From contig NZ_BMTV01000002.1 in the NCBI RefSeq assembly GCF_014649855.1, positions 300,550 to 364,549 on the forward strand: a stretch of DNA of 64,000 bases, written 5' to 3'. Under the pieces are notes generated by a model, which was not told the origin of the DNA, searched no databases, and was given only the letters and a program-made list of their open reading frames with translations. The DNA is from Streptomyces roseolus (GTDB taxonomy: Bacteria > Actinomycetota > Actinomycetes > Streptomycetales > Streptomycetaceae). This document shows positions 8,859-18,888 of the stretch, in pieces; position 1 is the stretch's first letter; each line of letters starts with the position of its first letter. The position numbers and the translations under genes were made by a program.

Positions 8859-10454
8859 TCACCCCCGGCTGAGCAGCCGGGTCGCGCCCGCCGCCACCGT
8901 GGTGGCCAGGATCCAGCCGAGCAGGATCAGCACCGCCGCCGTCCACTGCCAGCCGCCCTCCAGCTTCCAGTAGCCGTCCTGGCCGAGGGTGATCACCGGG
9001 AGCAGCAGGTCCAGGGCGTACAGCGTGCCGTTCCACGCCGGGCCCTCGCCCTGTTTGATCGGCACCGGGTCGTACCGGGAGAAGGCCAGCGTGCCCGCCG
9101 CCCACAGCACCGCCATCCACAGCGCCGCCCGGCCCGGCCGGTAGCCGTACGCCACCGTCCAGTCCTGGACGTACCCCCACAGCTTCCCCGCGACGGGCAG
9201 CGTCTCCCGTCTGCGCCGCTGCTTGGCGAGCAGCACCTCCCGGGCGTCGGCGTCCTCCCCGCTGGCCCGCAGCACGGCCGCGAGGCGTTCGTACGGCTCC
9301 GGGGCGTACTCCGGGGTCGCCGCGGCCACCCAGGCGATCCGCCGGGCCAGCGGGAAGTGGCCGTACGGCACCAGGTTCTCGTAGACGAAGCCGCTCATCG
9401 CGAGGCCGCCCGGGCCCGGCCAGCTGGTCGACAGGTCGATCAGCGTCACCACCTTCGCGCCGTTCAGCACCACGCGGCCCTCCTCCGGCCGCTCGCCGTT
9501 GAACCTCAGCTCCGGGGTGACGATCCGGCGCAGCGACAGCTCCTCCCGGCGGGCGCCGCTCAGCAGGAAGCGGGCGTGGCTGAGGTCCACCGCGTCCCCG
9601 AACCGGCCGTCGTCGAGCCGCACCCCGCCGTGGAACTCGGCGGGCTTGCGCCGGGCGTCCCGGAGCGGCGCCACGCCGTACGGCGGGGTCGCCGTGGACG
9701 GGCCGTCGCCCGCGTACACCCAGGCGGCGTTCAGATACAGGGTCCGCTCCACCGTCAGCTGCGGGGCGTTCAGCGCGCGCCGGCCGCGGTCCCCGCGCAG
9801 CACGCTGCCCCGCAGGCTGAGCGAGACGCCGACCTTCGCCCCGCGCAGGCTGAACTCGCCGTGCGTCTCGATCAGCTCGGCCTGGAGGTCCTGCGCCACC
9901 GACAGGCCGTCCGCCGTGATCGCCCGGCCGCGGCCGTCCGGCCACACCCGGATCTGGTTGAGCAGCAGGTCCGTGCCGATCTGCGCGTCCGTCAGCCGGA
10001 TGCCGCGCAGCACCCGGCAGCGCGGCAGGTGGAGGTCGCCCTCGGTGTGCAGCCGGGCCGCCTCCAGGCGGGGGAGGGCACAGCCGACCAGCCGCAACGT
10101 GCCGAACCGGGCCTCGGGCAGCAGCACCTCGTCGTCGAAGCGGCAGCCCTGGAGCTCCACGTACGGCCCTATGGAACCGCCCGCCAGGTCGAGCACGCCG
10201 GTGATCCGCACCCCGCGCAGCTTCAGCGCGGCCACCCGGCCCGGCCGGGCGGCGGGCCCGCCGAGCAGCAGCGCCGCCACCACGTCGGCGCGCACGCTCC
10301 GCTCCGGCCCCCACACCGCGTCCCCGAACGGGTCGTCCCGCTCCGGCACCCCCTCCGTCAGATCGCAGGTCCTGCCGATCCGGAACGCCTGCCACACGGC
10401 CCGCTCCGGGCCCGTGAGACCGTCCGGCATCCCGTCCTCGTGCGGCTCGGTCAC
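8859..10454 (-). CDS. Pentapeptide/beta-helix-like membrane protein
   Basis: 531 residues. Residues about 70-330 show a repetitive pattern of short hydrophobic strands separated by glycines and charged residues ([38 protein letters not shown]), as in pentapeptide-repeat or right-handed beta-helix folds. A basic stretch ([13 protein letters not shown]) precedes two or three C-terminal membrane segments ([41 protein letters not shown]). Homologues are often labelled membrane-associated oxidoreductase, but I see no nucleotide- or flavin-binding motif. It probably displays the repeat domain on the inner membrane face. GTG start at 10454; divergent from hisD. Confidence 0.78.
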   Translation of the reverse strand: MTEPHEDGMPDGLTGPERAVWQAFRIGRTCDLTEGVPERDDPFGDAVWGPERSVRADVVAALLLGGPAARPGRVAALKLRGVRITGVLDLAGGSIGPYVELQGCRFDDEVLLPEARFGTLRLVGCALPRLEAARLHTEGDLHLPRCRVLRGIRLTDAQIGTDLLLNQIRVWPDGRGRAITADGLSVAQDLQAELIETHGEFSLRGAKVGVSLSLRGSVLRGDRGRRALNAPQLTVERTLYLNAAWVYAGDGPSTATPPYGVAPLRDARRKPAEFHGGVRLDDGRFGDAVDLSHARFLLSGARREELSLRRIVTPELRFNGERPEEGRVVLNGAKVVTLIDLSTSWPGPGGLAMSGFVYENLVPYGHFPLARRIAWVAAATPEYAPEPYERLAAVLRASGEDADAREVLLAKQRRRRETLPVAGKLWGYVQDWTVAYGYRPGRAALWMAVLWAAGTLAFSRYDPVPIKQGEGPAWNGTLYALDLLLPVITLGQDGYWKLEGGWQWTAAVLILLGWILATTVAAGATRLLSRG

Positions 10455-10566
10455 TGCCGCCCCCTCGCTCTCCCCGATGCGCTCCCACCACTCCGCTCAC
10501 CGGGAGCAGTGGATTCGTACAGTCGTTCTTCCCGCACTGTGACGGGCTGAACGCTAACGGTCAGGA

Positions 10567-10584
10567 GTGGCGAGGAGACGCCAC
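10567..10584. repeat. Short hairpin in the divergent hisD upstream region
   Basis: GTGGCG (10567-10572) and CGCCAC (10579-10584) separated by AGGAGA. It lies between the minus-strand beta-helix gene and hisD. It could be a weak regulatory hairpin; on its own it is not compelling. Confidence 0.4.
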
Positions 10585-10614
10585 AGTGGCGCGTATCGAC
10601 CAACGGCAAGCCGT

Positions 10615-10631
10615 GTATCAGCCAGTGATAC
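10615..10631. promoter_or_regulatory. Candidate operator upstream of hisD
   Basis: GTATCAGCCAGTGATAC: perfect 6-bp inverted repeats with a 5-bp spacer, unusually AT-rich for this genome, centred 48 bp before the hisD start codon. It has the size of a dimeric repressor or activator site. The regulator is unknown, and I could not match it to a consensus I know. Confidence 0.5.
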
Positions 10632-10658
10632 GGGAGTCCGGCGCCGTGGGCCGTCTGC

Positions 10659-10664
10659 GAGAAT
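10659..10664 (+). promoter_or_regulatory. Possible -10 element for leaderless hisD mRNA
   Basis: GAGAAT ends 6 bases before the hisD GTG, the spacing expected when transcription starts at the start codon. There is no Shine-Dalgarno sequence upstream of the GTG, and the -35 region is poor. A leaderless transcript is therefore likely but not proven. Confidence 0.4.
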
Positions 10665-10670
10665 TGACCC

Positions 10671-12014
10671 GTGATCTCTCGAATCGATCTGCGCGACGAG
10701 GCCCTCCCCGAGGGTTCCGCCCTGCGCGACCTGCTGCCCCGTGCCGAGTTCGACGTGGAAGCCGCCCTGGAGACGGTGCGGCCGATCTGCGAGGACGTCC
10801 GGCATCATGGCGCGGCGGCGGTGATCGAGTACGGGGAGAAGTTCGACGGCGTGCGGGTCCCGGGCCTCCGGGTGCCCGCCGAGGCGATCGCCCGCGCCCT
10901 CGACGAGCTCGACCCGGCCGTCCGCGCGGCCCTGGAGGAGTCCATCCGGCGCGCCCGCCTGGTCCACCGCGAGCAGCGCCGCACCACCCACACCACCCAG
11001 GTCGTGCCCGGCGGCACGGTCACCGAGAAGTGGATCCCCGTCGACCGCGTCGGCCTGTACGTGCCGGGCGGCCGGGCCGTCTACCCGTCCTCCGTCGTGA
11101 TGAACGTCGTCCCGGCCCAGGAGGCCGGCGTCCCGGGCCTGGCCGTGGCCTCCCCGCCGCAGAAGGAGTTCGGCGGCCTGCCGCACCCGACGATCCTCGC
11201 CGCCTGCGCCCTCCTCGGCGTCGACGAGGTCTACGCGGCCGGCGGCGCCCAGGCCGTCGCTATGTTCGCCTACGGCACGGAAGGCACCGCCGACGAGCCC
11301 GGCTGCGCCCCCGTCAACCTGGTCACCGGCCCCGGCAACATCTACGTCGCCGCCGCCAAGCGCCTCCTCAAGGGCCGCATCGGCATCGACGCCGAGGCCG
11401 GCCCGACGGAGATCGCGGTCCTCGCCGACGCCACCGCCGACCCGGCGCACGTCGCCGCCGACCTGATCAGCCAGGCCGAGCACGACCCCATGGCCGCCTC
11501 CGTCCTCGTCACCGACTCCGAGACGCTCGCCGAGGCCGTCGAGGCCGAGCTGGAGACCCAGGTCGCCGCCTCCAAGCACGTCGACGACCGGATCGCCCCG
11601 GCCCTGGCCGGCAAGCAGTCCGCGATCGTCCTCGTCACCGACCTGGAGGACGGCCTCAAGGTCGTCGACGCCTACGGCGCCGAGCACCTGGAGGTCCAGA
11701 CCGCCGACGCCGCCGCCCTCGCCGACCGGGTCCGCAACGCGGGCGCGATCTTCGTGGGCCCCTGGTCGCCGGTCTCCCTCGGCGACTACTGCGCCGGCTC
11801 CAACCACGTGCTGCCCACCGGTGGCTGCGCCTGCCACTCCTCGGGCCTCTCCGTGCAGTCCTTCCTGCGCGGGGTGCACATCGTGGACTACACGCGCGAC
11901 GCGCTCGCCGACGTGGCCCACCACGTGGTCACCCTCGCCGAGGCCGAGGACCTCCCGGCCCACGGCGCGGCGATCAAGGCCAGGTTCGGCTGGAAGGTGC
12001 CCGAGAACAAGTGA
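10671..12014 (+). CDS. hisD: Histidinol dehydrogenase
   Basis: 447 residues, normal length. Catalyses the last two NAD-dependent oxidations, L-histidinol to L-histidine, in the cytoplasm as a zinc-dependent dimer. Family blocks seen: [44 protein letters not shown] (Glu/His of the catalytic site), YGAEHLEVQ and [18 protein letters not shown]. The GTG at 10671 begins the typical [15 protein letters not shown] start. It is the first gene of the histidine operon, and its stop overlaps the hisC start (GTGA). Confidence 0.97.
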   Translation: MISRIDLRDEALPEGSALRDLLPRAEFDVEAALETVRPICEDVRHHGAAAVIEYGEKFDGVRVPGLRVPAEAIARALDELDPAVRAALEESIRRARLVHREQRRTTHTTQVVPGGTVTEKWIPVDRVGLYVPGGRAVYPSSVVMNVVPAQEAGVPGLAVASPPQKEFGGLPHPTILAACALLGVDEVYAAGGAQAVAMFAYGTEGTADEPGCAPVNLVTGPGNIYVAAAKRLLKGRIGIDAEAGPTEIAVLADATADPAHVAADLISQAEHDPMAASVLVTDSETLAEAVEAELETQVAASKHVDDRIAPALAGKQSAIVLVTDLEDGLKVVDAYGAEHLEVQTADAAALADRVRNAGAIFVGPWSPVSLGDYCAGSNHVLPTGGCACHSSGLSVQSFLRGVHIVDYTRDALADVAHHVVTLAEAEDLPAHGAAIKARFGWKVPENK

Positions 12015-13132
12015 ACGCGTACGACAAGACCGGGATCGACGACCTGCCGATCCGCGAGGAGCTGAAGGGCAAGTCGCCCTACGGCGCCCCCCAGCTCGAC
12101 GTGCCCGTCCAGCTGAACACCAACGAGAACCCCTACCCGCTGCCCGAGCCCCTGGTGGCCCGGATCGCGGAGCGGGTCGCCGAAGCCGCCCGGAGCCTCA
12201 ACCGCTACCCCGACCGGGACGCGGTGGAGCTCCGCACCGAGCTGGCCCGCTACCTCACCCGCACCGGGGGTCACCCGGTCGCCGTCGGGAACGTCTGGGC
12301 CGCCAACGGCTCCAACGAGGTCCTCCAGCAGCTCCTCCAGACCTTCGGCGGCCCGGGCCGCACCGCGATCGGCTTCGAGCCCTCGTACTCGATGCACTCC
12401 CTGATCGCCCGCGGCACCGGCACCGGCTGGATCTCCGGGCCGCGCAACGAGGACTTCACCATCGACGTCGGGGCCGCCGAGGCCGCGATCGCCGAGCACC
12501 GGCCCGACGTCGTCTTCGTCACCTCGCCCAACAACCCCACCGGCACCGCCGTCGAGGCCGCGGTCGTGGAGCGGCTGTACGAGGCCGCCCAGGCCGCGAA
12601 GCCCTCCCTGGTCGTGGTGGACGAGGCGTACGTGGAGTTCAGCCACCGCGCCTCGCTGCTGCCGCTCCTGGAGGGCAGGCCCCACCTGGTGGTCTCCCGG
12701 ACCATGTCCAAGGCCTTCGGTGCCGCCGGACTCCGCCTCGGCTACCTCGCCGCCCACCCGGCCGTCGTCGACGCCGTGCAGCTGGTCCGGCTGCCGTACC
12801 ACCTCTCCGCCGTCACCCAGGCCACCGCGCTCGCCGCCCTGGAGCACACCGACACCCTCCTCGGGTACGTCGAACAGCTCAAGGCCGAGCGCGACCGGCT
12901 CGTCGCCGAGCTGCGCGCGGCCGGCTACGAGGTCACCGAGTCCGACGCCAACTTCGTCCAGTTCGGGCGCTTCCCGGACACGCAGGAGGCGTGGCGGAAG
13001 ATCCTCGACCGGGGCGTCCTGGTCCGGGACAACGGCGTACCCGGCTGGCTGCGGGTCACCGCCGGCACCCCCGAAGAGAACGACGCGTTCCTCGACGCGG
13101 TTCGTGAGCTGAAGAAGGAGCAGAACGCATGA
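12011..13132 (+). CDS. hisC: Histidinol-phosphate aminotransferase
   Basis: 373 residues, fold-type I aminotransferase. Converts imidazole acetol phosphate plus glutamate to histidinol phosphate. The N-terminus [14 protein letters not shown], the TSPNNPTGT loop (171-179), [10 protein letters not shown] and the PLP lysine K234 in [17 protein letters not shown] are all present. GTG start overlaps the hisD stop by 4 bases, and its own stop overlaps hisB (ATGA), so translation of the three genes is coupled. Glutamate comes from the GltBD enzyme encoded further on. Confidence 0.97.
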   Translation: MNAYDKTGIDDLPIREELKGKSPYGAPQLDVPVQLNTNENPYPLPEPLVARIAERVAEAARSLNRYPDRDAVELRTELARYLTRTGGHPVAVGNVWAANGSNEVLQQLLQTFGGPGRTAIGFEPSYSMHSLIARGTGTGWISGPRNEDFTIDVGAAEAAIAEHRPDVVFVTSPNNPTGTAVEAAVVERLYEAAQAAKPSLVVVDEAYVEFSHRASLLPLLEGRPHLVVSRTMSKAFGAAGLRLGYLAAHPAVVDAVQLVRLPYHLSAVTQATALAALEHTDTLLGYVEQLKAERDRLVAELRAAGYEVTESDANFVQFGRFPDTQEAWRKILDRGVLVRDNGVPGWLRVTAGTPEENDAFLDAVRELKKEQNA

Positions 13133-13722
13133 GCCGCGTAGGCCGCGTGGAGCGCACCACCAAGGAGACCTCCGTCGTCGTCGAGATAGACCTCGACGGC
13201 ACCGGGAAGGTCGACGTGTCGACCGGGGTCGGCTTCTACGACCACATGCTCGACCAGCTCGGCCGCCACGGCCTCTTCGACCTCACGGTCAAGACCGACG
13301 GCGACCTCCACATCGACTCCCACCACACCATCGAGGACACCGCCCTCGCCCTGGGCGCCGCCTTCAAGCAGGCGCTCGGCGACAAGGTCGGCATCTACCG
13401 CTTCGGCAACTGCACGGTCCCGCTGGACGAGTCCCTCGCCCAGGTCACCGTCGACCTCTCCGGCCGCCCCTACCTGGTGCACACCGAGCCGGAGAACATG
13501 GCGCCGATGATCGGCTCCTACGACACCACCATGACGCGCCACATCCTGGAGTCCTTCGTGGCCCAGGCGCAGATCGCGCTGCACGTGCACGTGCCGTACG
13601 GCCGCAACGCCCACCACATCGTGGAGTGCCAGTTCAAGGCGCTCGCCCGGGCCCTGCGCTACGCCTCCGAGCGCGACCCGCGGGCCGCCGGGATCCTCCC
13701 CTCCACGAAGGGCGCGCTGTAA
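13129..13722 (+). CDS. hisB: Imidazoleglycerol-phosphate dehydratase
   Basis: 197 residues, the monofunctional bacterial form without the phosphatase domain found in enterobacteria. Dehydrates imidazoleglycerol phosphate to imidazole acetol phosphate with manganese. The two metal-binding repeats are visible as [14 protein letters not shown] ... [14 protein letters not shown] and ETFVA-like ESFVAQAQ ... [20 protein letters not shown]. Starts inside the hisC stop (ATGA). The histidinol-phosphate phosphatase must be encoded elsewhere. Confidence 0.97.
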   Translation: MSRVGRVERTTKETSVVVEIDLDGTGKVDVSTGVGFYDHMLDQLGRHGLFDLTVKTDGDLHIDSHHTIEDTALALGAAFKQALGDKVGIYRFGNCTVPLDESLAQVTVDLSGRPYLVHTEPENMAPMIGSYDTTMTRHILESFVAQAQIALHVHVPYGRNAHHIVECQFKALARALRYASERDPRAAGILPSTKGAL

Positions 13723-13724
13723 CC

Positions 13725-13889
13725 GTGACCGGCCTCTCCACCATCCTGATCGTCGTCGGGCTCTTCCTGCTCGGCGGCATCTACTCCTTCGTCAAGCAGC
13801 AGATGCCCAAGGGCCTCATCGTGCTGCTCTCCCTCGGCGCCGCCCTGTGCCTCACCGCCGGCGTGCTGCGACTGGACGTGTGGTCATGA
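13725..13889 (+). CDS. Small two-helix membrane protein in the his operon
   Basis: 54 residues. Two hydrophobic helices, [20 protein letters not shown] and [19 protein letters not shown], are joined by a short basic turn (KQQMPK). GTG start 2 bases after hisB, and its TGA overlaps the hisH ATG, so it is embedded in the translationally coupled operon. I recall an equivalent small gene in the same place in other streptomycetes. No function is known. Its conservation in a biosynthetic operon suggests a real product rather than chance. Confidence 0.8.
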   Translation: MTGLSTILIVVGLFLLGGIYSFVKQQMPKGLIVLLSLGAALCLTAGVLRLDVWS

Positions 13890-14533
13890 GCACGACTCCC
13901 CAGAAGAAGGTCGTCGTCTTCGACTACGGCTTCGGCAACGTCCGCTCCGCCGAGCGCGCGCTCGCCCGCGTCGGCGCCGACGTCGAGATCACCCGCGACT
14001 ACGAGACGGCGATGAACGCCGACGGGCTCCTCGTCCCCGGCGTCGGCGCCTTCTCCGCCTGCATGAAGGGCCTCAAGGAGGCCCGCGGCGACTGGATCGT
14101 CGGCCGCCGCCTCGCCGGCGGCCGCCCCGTCATGGGCATCTGCGTCGGCATGCAGATCCTCTTCGAGCGCGGCATCGAGCACGGCGTCGAGACCGAGGGC
14201 CTCGACGAGTGGCCCGGCACCGTCGAGCCGCTGAACGCCCCCGTCGTCCCCCACATGGGCTGGAACACGGTCGACGCGCCCGAGGGCACCGAGCTCTTCG
14301 CCGGGCTCGACGCCGACGCCCGCTTCTACTTCGTGCACTCCTACGCGGTGCGCGAGTGGAGCCTGGAGGTCGGCAATCCCAACATCCGCGCCCCGAAGGT
14401 CACCTGGGCCACCCACGGCGAGCCGTTCGTCGCCGCCGTGGAGAACGGCGCGCTGTGGGCCACCCAGTTCCACCCCGAGAAGTCCGGCGACGCCGGAGCC
14501 CAGCTCCTCACCAACTGGATCGGAACCCTGTGA
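13886..14533 (+). CDS. hisH: Imidazole glycerol phosphate synthase, glutaminase subunit
   Basis: 215 residues, class I glutamine amidotransferase. Releases ammonia from glutamine and passes it to HisF. The catalytic triad is C86 in [10 protein letters not shown] with His and Glu in QFHPEKSG near the C-terminus; the oxyanion region is PGVGAF (51-56). The ATG at 13886 overlaps the preceding stop. Its stop overlaps the priA GTG. HisF is encoded two genes on. Confidence 0.97.
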   Translation: MSTTPQKKVVVFDYGFGNVRSAERALARVGADVEITRDYETAMNADGLLVPGVGAFSACMKGLKEARGDWIVGRRLAGGRPVMGICVGMQILFERGIEHGVETEGLDEWPGTVEPLNAPVVPHMGWNTVDAPEGTELFAGLDADARFYFVHSYAVREWSLEVGNPNIRAPKVTWATHGEPFVAAVENGALWATQFHPEKSGDAGAQLLTNWIGTL

Positions 14534-15258
14534 GCACTCTCGAACTCCTCCCCGCCGTCGACGTCCGTGACGGCCAGGCCGTCCGGCTCGTCCACGGCGA
14601 GTCCGGCAGCGAGACCTCCTACGGCTCCCCGCTGGAGGCCGCCCTCTCCTGGCAGCGCTCCGGCGCCGAATGGCTCCACCTCGTCGACCTGGACGCCGCC
14701 TTCGGCACCGGCGACAACCGCGAGCTGGTCCGGCAGATCACCGAGGCCATGGACATCAAGGTCGAGCTCTCCGGCGGCATCCGCGACGACGCCTCGCTCG
14801 CCGCCGCCCTCGCCACCGGCTGCACCCGCGTCAACCTCGGCACCGCCGCCCTGGAGACCCCCGAGTGGGTCGCCAAGGTCATCGCCGAGCACGGCGACAG
14901 GATCGCCGTCGGCCTCGACGTCCGCGGCACCACCCTCAAGGGCCGCGGCTGGACCAGCGAGGGCGGCGACCTCTACGAGACCCTCGCCCGCCTCGACTCC
15001 GAGGGCTGCGCCCGGTACGTCGTCACCGACATCGGCCGCGACGGCACCCTCACCGGCCCCAACACCGAGCTCCTGAAGAACGTCTGCGCCGCCACCGACA
15101 AGCCGGTCGTCGCCTCCGGCGGCGTCTCCTCCCTGGACGACCTGCGGGCCCTCGCCGGTCTCACGCACCTGGGCGTCGAGGGCGCGATCGTCGGCAAGGC
15201 GCTCTACGCCAAGGCGTTCACCCTGGAGGAGGCCCTGCGGGCGGTGGCGTCCGCATGA
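14530..15258 (+). CDS. priA: Bifunctional HisA/TrpF isomerase PriA
   Basis: 242-residue (beta-alpha)8 barrel. In actinobacteria this enzyme isomerises both ProFAR (histidine pathway) and phosphoribosyl-anthranilate (tryptophan pathway). D11 (LLPAVDV) and D130 (VGLDVRG) fall exactly at the positions reported as catalytic in the S. coelicolor enzyme. The phosphate-binding turns SGGIRDD and ASGGVSS are present. No separate trpF is visible among the trp genes here, in line with dual use. GTG start overlaps hisH; stop overlaps the RidA-like gene. Confidence 0.95.
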   Translation: MSTLELLPAVDVRDGQAVRLVHGESGSETSYGSPLEAALSWQRSGAEWLHLVDLDAAFGTGDNRELVRQITEAMDIKVELSGGIRDDASLAAALATGCTRVNLGTAALETPEWVAKVIAEHGDRIAVGLDVRGTTLKGRGWTSEGGDLYETLARLDSEGCARYVVTDIGRDGTLTGPNTELLKNVCAATDKPVVASGGVSSLDDLRALAGLTHLGVEGAIVGKALYAKAFTLEEALRAVASA

Positions 15259-15653
15259 GCGACTCCGTGCGCAAGGTCGTCACCGGCGCCCCCTGGGAGG
15301 AGCAGTTCGGCTACTCCCGCGCCGTCGAGCTGCCGAACGGCACCGTCCTCGTCGCCGGCTGCACCTCGGTGGTCGACGGCCAGATCGCCGACGGCGGCCC
15401 GTACGAGCAGGCCGTGAACTCCTTCCGCGTCGCCTTCGACGCCCTGAAGCAGCTCGGCCTCGGCGCCGAGGACGTCGTCCGCACCCGCATGTACCTCACC
15501 CACGCGCGGGACGTGGACGAGGTGGGCCGCGCCCACAAGGAGCTGTTCGACGCGGTCCGCCCGGCCGCCTCGATGATCATCGTCTCGGGCTTCGTCGACC
15601 CCCGCCTGGTGGTCGAGGTCGAGGTCGAGGCCTACAGGAGTGAAGCGGCATGA
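15255..15653 (+). CDS. RidA-like protein without the deaminase arginine
   Basis: 132 residues, YjgF/YER057c/UK114 fold: [52 protein letters not shown] and the C-terminal [10 protein letters not shown]. Canonical RidA enzymes, which remove reactive enamines, carry an essential arginine in a PARS-type motif; here the equivalent stretch reads RPAASMIIV, so that arginine is missing. It therefore belongs with the non-canonical Rid subfamilies, whose roles are largely unknown. Coupled to priA upstream and hisF downstream by ATGA overlaps, suggesting a task linked to histidine synthesis intermediates. Confidence 0.88.
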   Translation: MSDSVRKVVTGAPWEEQFGYSRAVELPNGTVLVAGCTSVVDGQIADGGPYEQAVNSFRVAFDALKQLGLGAEDVVRTRMYLTHARDVDEVGRAHKELFDAVRPAASMIIVSGFVDPRLVVEVEVEAYRSEAA

Positions 15654-16405
15654 GCCTCGCCGTACGCGTGATCCCCTGCCTGGACGTGGACAACGGCCGG
15701 GTCGTCAAGGGCGTCAACTTCCAGAACCTGCGGGACGCCGGCGACCCCGTCGAGATGGCCAAGCTGTACGACGCCGAGGGCGCCGACGAGCTGACCTTCC
15801 TCGACATCACCGCCTCCTCCGGCAACCGCGAGACCACCTACGACGTGGTGCGCCGCACCGCCGAGCAGGTCTTCATCCCGCTCACCGTCGGCGGCGGCGT
15901 CCGCGCGGCGGAGGACGTCGACAAGCTGCTGCGGGCCGGCGCGGACAAGGTCGGCGTCAACACCGCCGCCATCGCCCGCCCCGAGCTGATCCAGGAGATC
16001 GCCGAGCGCTTCGGCCGCCAGGTCCTCGTCCTGTCCGTGGACGCCCGCCGGACCGCCTCCGGCTCCTTCGAGGTGACGACGCACGGCGGCCGCAAGGGCA
16101 CCGGCATCGACGCCGTGGAGTGGGCCCACCGCGCCGCCGAGCTCGGCGCGGGGGAGATCCTGCTCAACTCGATGGACGCGGACGGCACCAAGGACGGCTA
16201 CGACACCGAGATGATCACGGCCGTCCGCAAGCACGTCACGGTCCCGGTCATCGCCTCCGGCGGCGCCGGCAAGCTCGGCGACTTCGCCCCGGCCGTCGCC
16301 GCCGGCGCGGACGCGGTGCTCGCCGCCTCCGTCTTCCACTTCGGCGACCTGCGGATCGGCGAGGTCAAGGGAGCGCTGCGGGAGGCGGGGCACGAGGTCC
16401 GCTGA
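15650..16405 (+). CDS. hisF: Imidazole glycerol phosphate synthase, cyclase subunit
   Basis: 251-residue (beta-alpha)8 barrel that uses ammonia from HisH to close the imidazole ring and releases AICAR. The start [18 protein letters not shown] carries the first catalytic aspartate (D12). VLSVDARR holds the second, and phosphate sites are VGGGVR and ASGGAGK. Last gene of the histidine operon; a hairpin terminator starts 20 bases after the stop. Confidence 0.97.
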   Translation: MSLAVRVIPCLDVDNGRVVKGVNFQNLRDAGDPVEMAKLYDAEGADELTFLDITASSGNRETTYDVVRRTAEQVFIPLTVGGGVRAAEDVDKLLRAGADKVGVNTAAIARPELIQEIAERFGRQVLVLSVDARRTASGSFEVTTHGGRKGTGIDAVEWAHRAAELGAGEILLNSMDADGTKDGYDTEMITAVRKHVTVPVIASGGAGKLGDFAPAVAAGADAVLAASVFHFGDLRIGEVKGALREAGHEVR

Positions 16406-16420
16406 GACTTCGCTCCGCTT

Positions 16421-16945
16421 GTGGGGAGGGCCCCTTCGGGGGCCCTCTTCGTCGCCCGCACCGCGACCGCCTCCCAGCTCGCCGACCAGGTCGACGAAGC
16501 CGTCTCCCTGGTGAGCTACCACCTGCGCAAGCTCGCCGACGGCGGGCTCATCGAGGAGGCCGAGACGCAGTCCGCCGACGGCCGCGAACGCTGGTGGCAG
16601 CCCAGCTCCTACGGCTTCGGAATCCACGAGGAGGACGTCAAGGACGCCCCCGAACTCGCCGCGGCCAGCGCCGCCTTCGGCCGTACCGTCAGCGAGCAGC
16701 GGGCCGAGATGCACACCCGCTTCCTCGACGAGCGCCTCACCTGGTCCGACGCCTGGCGTTCCGCCTCGATCAGCTCCGAATGGCTGCCCCGGCTCACCGC
16801 CGCCGAACTCGCCGCCCTCGGCGCGGAGCTGGAGGCCGTCCTCCGCAAGTACGACCAGGCCGCCCGCGCCGCCGAGGCCGCCGGCGACACCGAGGGCCGC
16901 GAGAACGTCGCCGTCCATCTCCACGGCTTCCCCTACCGCCCGTGA
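16421..16945 (+). pseudogene. ArsR-type regulator, probably 5'-truncated
   Basis: 174 codons can be read, from a GTG at 16421 that overlaps the hisF terminator. From residue 17 the protein matches the second half of an ArsR-type winged helix (ATASQLADQVDEAVSLVSYHLRKLADGGLIEEAE, RERWW), followed by the usual helical C-terminal part. The first helix of the DNA-binding domain (normally a run like LRALAHPLRVRIL) and everything before it are missing. The first 13 codons are simply the terminator sequence. There is no ribosome binding site. I judge it a decaying remnant, although a short product from an internal start cannot be excluded. Its stop overlaps the MFS gene (GTGA). Confidence 0.6.
16426..16447 (+). 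terminator. Terminator of the his operon
   Basis: Nine-base-pair GC stem (16426-16434 with 16439-16447) with a TTCG tetraloop, 20 bases after the hisF stop. The open frame of the following regulator-like gene runs through it. Confidence 0.75.
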
Positions 16946-18168
16946 CCGCCGTCGTCGAGGCCCGCCCCGCCCGCCGCAGCCCCCAGGTCCTGCGCCGGCT
17001 CGGCGCCTACACCGCCTCCACCCTCGGCGACAGCGTCTTCTGCCTGGCCCTCTCCTGGGCCGCCGTCAGCGGCGGCACCCCCGCCCAGGCGGGGCTCGTC
17101 ATGGCCGTCGCGGCCGTGCCCCGCGCGCTGCTCATGCTCTTCGGCGGGGTGATCGCCGACCGCTTCGGCCCGCGCCGAGTCGTCCTCGCCTCCGACACCG
17201 TCCGCTGCCTGGTCACCCTCGGCCTCGCGGCGACCCTCTTCCTCGCCTCCCCCGGCCTGGGGGCGCTCGCCGCCGTCGCCCTCGTCTTCGGCACCGTCGA
17301 CGCCCTCTTCCTGCCGGCCGTCGGCGCCCTGCCGCCCCGGATCGCCGACCGCGACCAGCTCGCCCGCGTCCAGGGCATGCGCGGCATCGCCCACCGGACG
17401 GGCACCGTCGTCGGCGCCCCGCTCGGCGGCCTCGCCGTCGCCGTCGGCGGCACCGCGAACGCCTTCGCCGTCGCCGGCGCCCTCTTCGCGTGCTCCCTGC
17501 CCCTGCTCGCCGCGCTCCGGCTCCGCCCGCTGCCCCGCGAGGACGCCCCGGACGGCACCGCCCCGCGCGGCCTCGCCGACGGCCTGCGCCACCTCCGCGG
17601 CCACCCGGTGCTCGGCCCGCTGATGCTCGTCGTGCTCCTCAGCGACCTCGGCTTCACCGGCCCCCTCAACGTCGGCCTCGCCGTCCTCGCCGAACAGCGC
17701 GGCTGGGGCGCCTCCGGCATCGGCTGGGTCCTCGCCGGCTTCGGCGTCGGCGCGGGCGCCGCGTCCCTGCTGCTGACCGTCAGGGGACACGTCCCCCGGA
17801 CCGGCCTCGTCATGGGCTGGACCATGGTGATCGGCGCCGTGGCGATCGGCGCCCTCGCCCACCTGCCCCAGCTCGCCCTCGCCGTCCTCACCGCCCTCAC
17901 CGTCGGCCTGTTCGCGGGACTCTCCGGAGCCCTGTGCAACGCCCTGATCCAGACCGAGTGCGACCCCGCGTACCTCGGCCGGGTGAGCGCCGTCGCCGGC
18001 CTCGGCAGCCTCGGCATCGCACCACTGAGCTATCCGGTCACCGGCGCGGCGATCGGCCTCTGGGGGACCGGCCCGGTCTTCGCCGTCAGCGCCGCCGTCT
18101 GCGCCCTCTCCGGCGTGTACGCCCTCGCGGTCCGCGCCGTCCGCCGCGCCGAACTCCCGAAGCCCTAG
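16942..18168 (+). CDS. MFS transporter
   Basis: 408 residues with about 12 membrane segments. The MFS signature between helices 2 and 3 appears as GGVIADRFGPRRVVLASD. It resembles the actinobacterial macrolide/drug efflux-type MFS group, as judged by AHRTGTVVGAPLGGLAVAVGG and the C-terminal half. Substrate unknown. GTG start overlaps the stop of the truncated ArsR gene, so the transporter may have been that regulator's target and may now be unregulated or uncoupled. Tail-to-tail with the TIGR03085 gene, with no bases between the two stop codons. Confidence 0.88.
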   Translation: MTAVVEARPARRSPQVLRRLGAYTASTLGDSVFCLALSWAAVSGGTPAQAGLVMAVAAVPRALLMLFGGVIADRFGPRRVVLASDTVRCLVTLGLAATLFLASPGLGALAAVALVFGTVDALFLPAVGALPPRIADRDQLARVQGMRGIAHRTGTVVGAPLGGLAVAVGGTANAFAVAGALFACSLPLLAALRLRPLPREDAPDGTAPRGLADGLRHLRGHPVLGPLMLVVLLSDLGFTGPLNVGLAVLAEQRGWGASGIGWVLAGFGVGAGAASLLLTVRGHVPRTGLVMGWTMVIGAVAIGALAHLPQLALAVLTALTVGLFAGLSGALCNALIQTECDPAYLGRVSAVAGLGSLGIAPLSYPVTGAAIGLWGTGPVFAVSAAVCALSGVYALAVRAVRRAELPKP

Positions 18169-18804
18169 CTAGAGCCCCAGCTGCTTCGTCGTGCCCAGCA
18201 GCTCGATCGCGTCCGGGTCGCCCTCCAGGCCCACCTTCGCCACCTCCGTACGCCCGTACAGGTACATCGTCAGCTCGGCCGGCTCCCCGGAGACCGTCAC
18301 CACCGGGGTCCCCTTGTGCGCGACCACCGTCTGGCCGTTCGGGCGGCGCAGTACCAGGCCCACCGGGGCCTTGCGGCCGAGGAGGCGGGCGGCCTTCTCC
18401 AGGCGGGACCAGAGGGCGTCCGAGAAGACCGGGTCCAGCTCGCGGGCCGACCAGCCGGACTGGGCCCGCCGGACGTCCTCGGCGTGGACGTAGAACTCCA
18501 CGACGTTCGCGCCCTCGTCCACCTGCTTGATCGTGAACGGGGAGAAGCGCGGCGGACCCGTACGGATGAGCCGGATCAGCTCCTCGTACGGCTTCGCGGC
18601 GAACTCCTCCTGCACCCGCTCCAGGCGCTCCTTCAGCGCGGGCACGAGCGTCCCGGCCGCCGCGTCGGGGCGCCGCTCCCGCACCACCACGTGCGCCGCG
18701 AGGTCCCGGGTCCGCCAGCCCTCGCACAGCGTCGGGGCGTCGGGACCGGCCGCCTCCAACAGATCAGCGAGCAGAAGCCGTTCACGTTTGGCATGGGTCG
18801 ACAT
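18169..18804 (-). CDS. TIGR03085 family metal-binding protein
   Basis: 211 residues. The N-terminal half is a DinB-like four-helix bundle of the mycothiol-dependent maleylpyruvate isomerase type: [47 protein letters not shown], with histidines placed as metal ligands. The C-terminal half ([18 protein letters not shown]) is the small domain typical of the family. Related enzymes use mycothiol and a divalent metal, but the reaction of this subfamily is not known. Divergent from hisI, 84 bases between the starts. Confidence 0.85.
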   Translation of the reverse strand: MSTHAKRERLLLADLLEAAGPDAPTLCEGWRTRDLAAHVVVRERRPDAAAGTLVPALKERLERVQEEFAAKPYEELIRLIRTGPPRFSPFTIKQVDEGANVVEFYVHAEDVRRAQSGWSARELDPVFSDALWSRLEKAARLLGRKAPVGLVLRRPNGQTVVAHKGTPVVTVSGEPAELTMYLYGRTEVAKVGLEGDPDAIELLGTTKQLGL

Positions 18805-18888
18805 GACCGCCAGCGTACGATCTCGCCGCGCCGTCCGCCCAGTGGACACCCGGCCGGGCGCGCCCCCGCGCCACGGCACAATGGCGGC

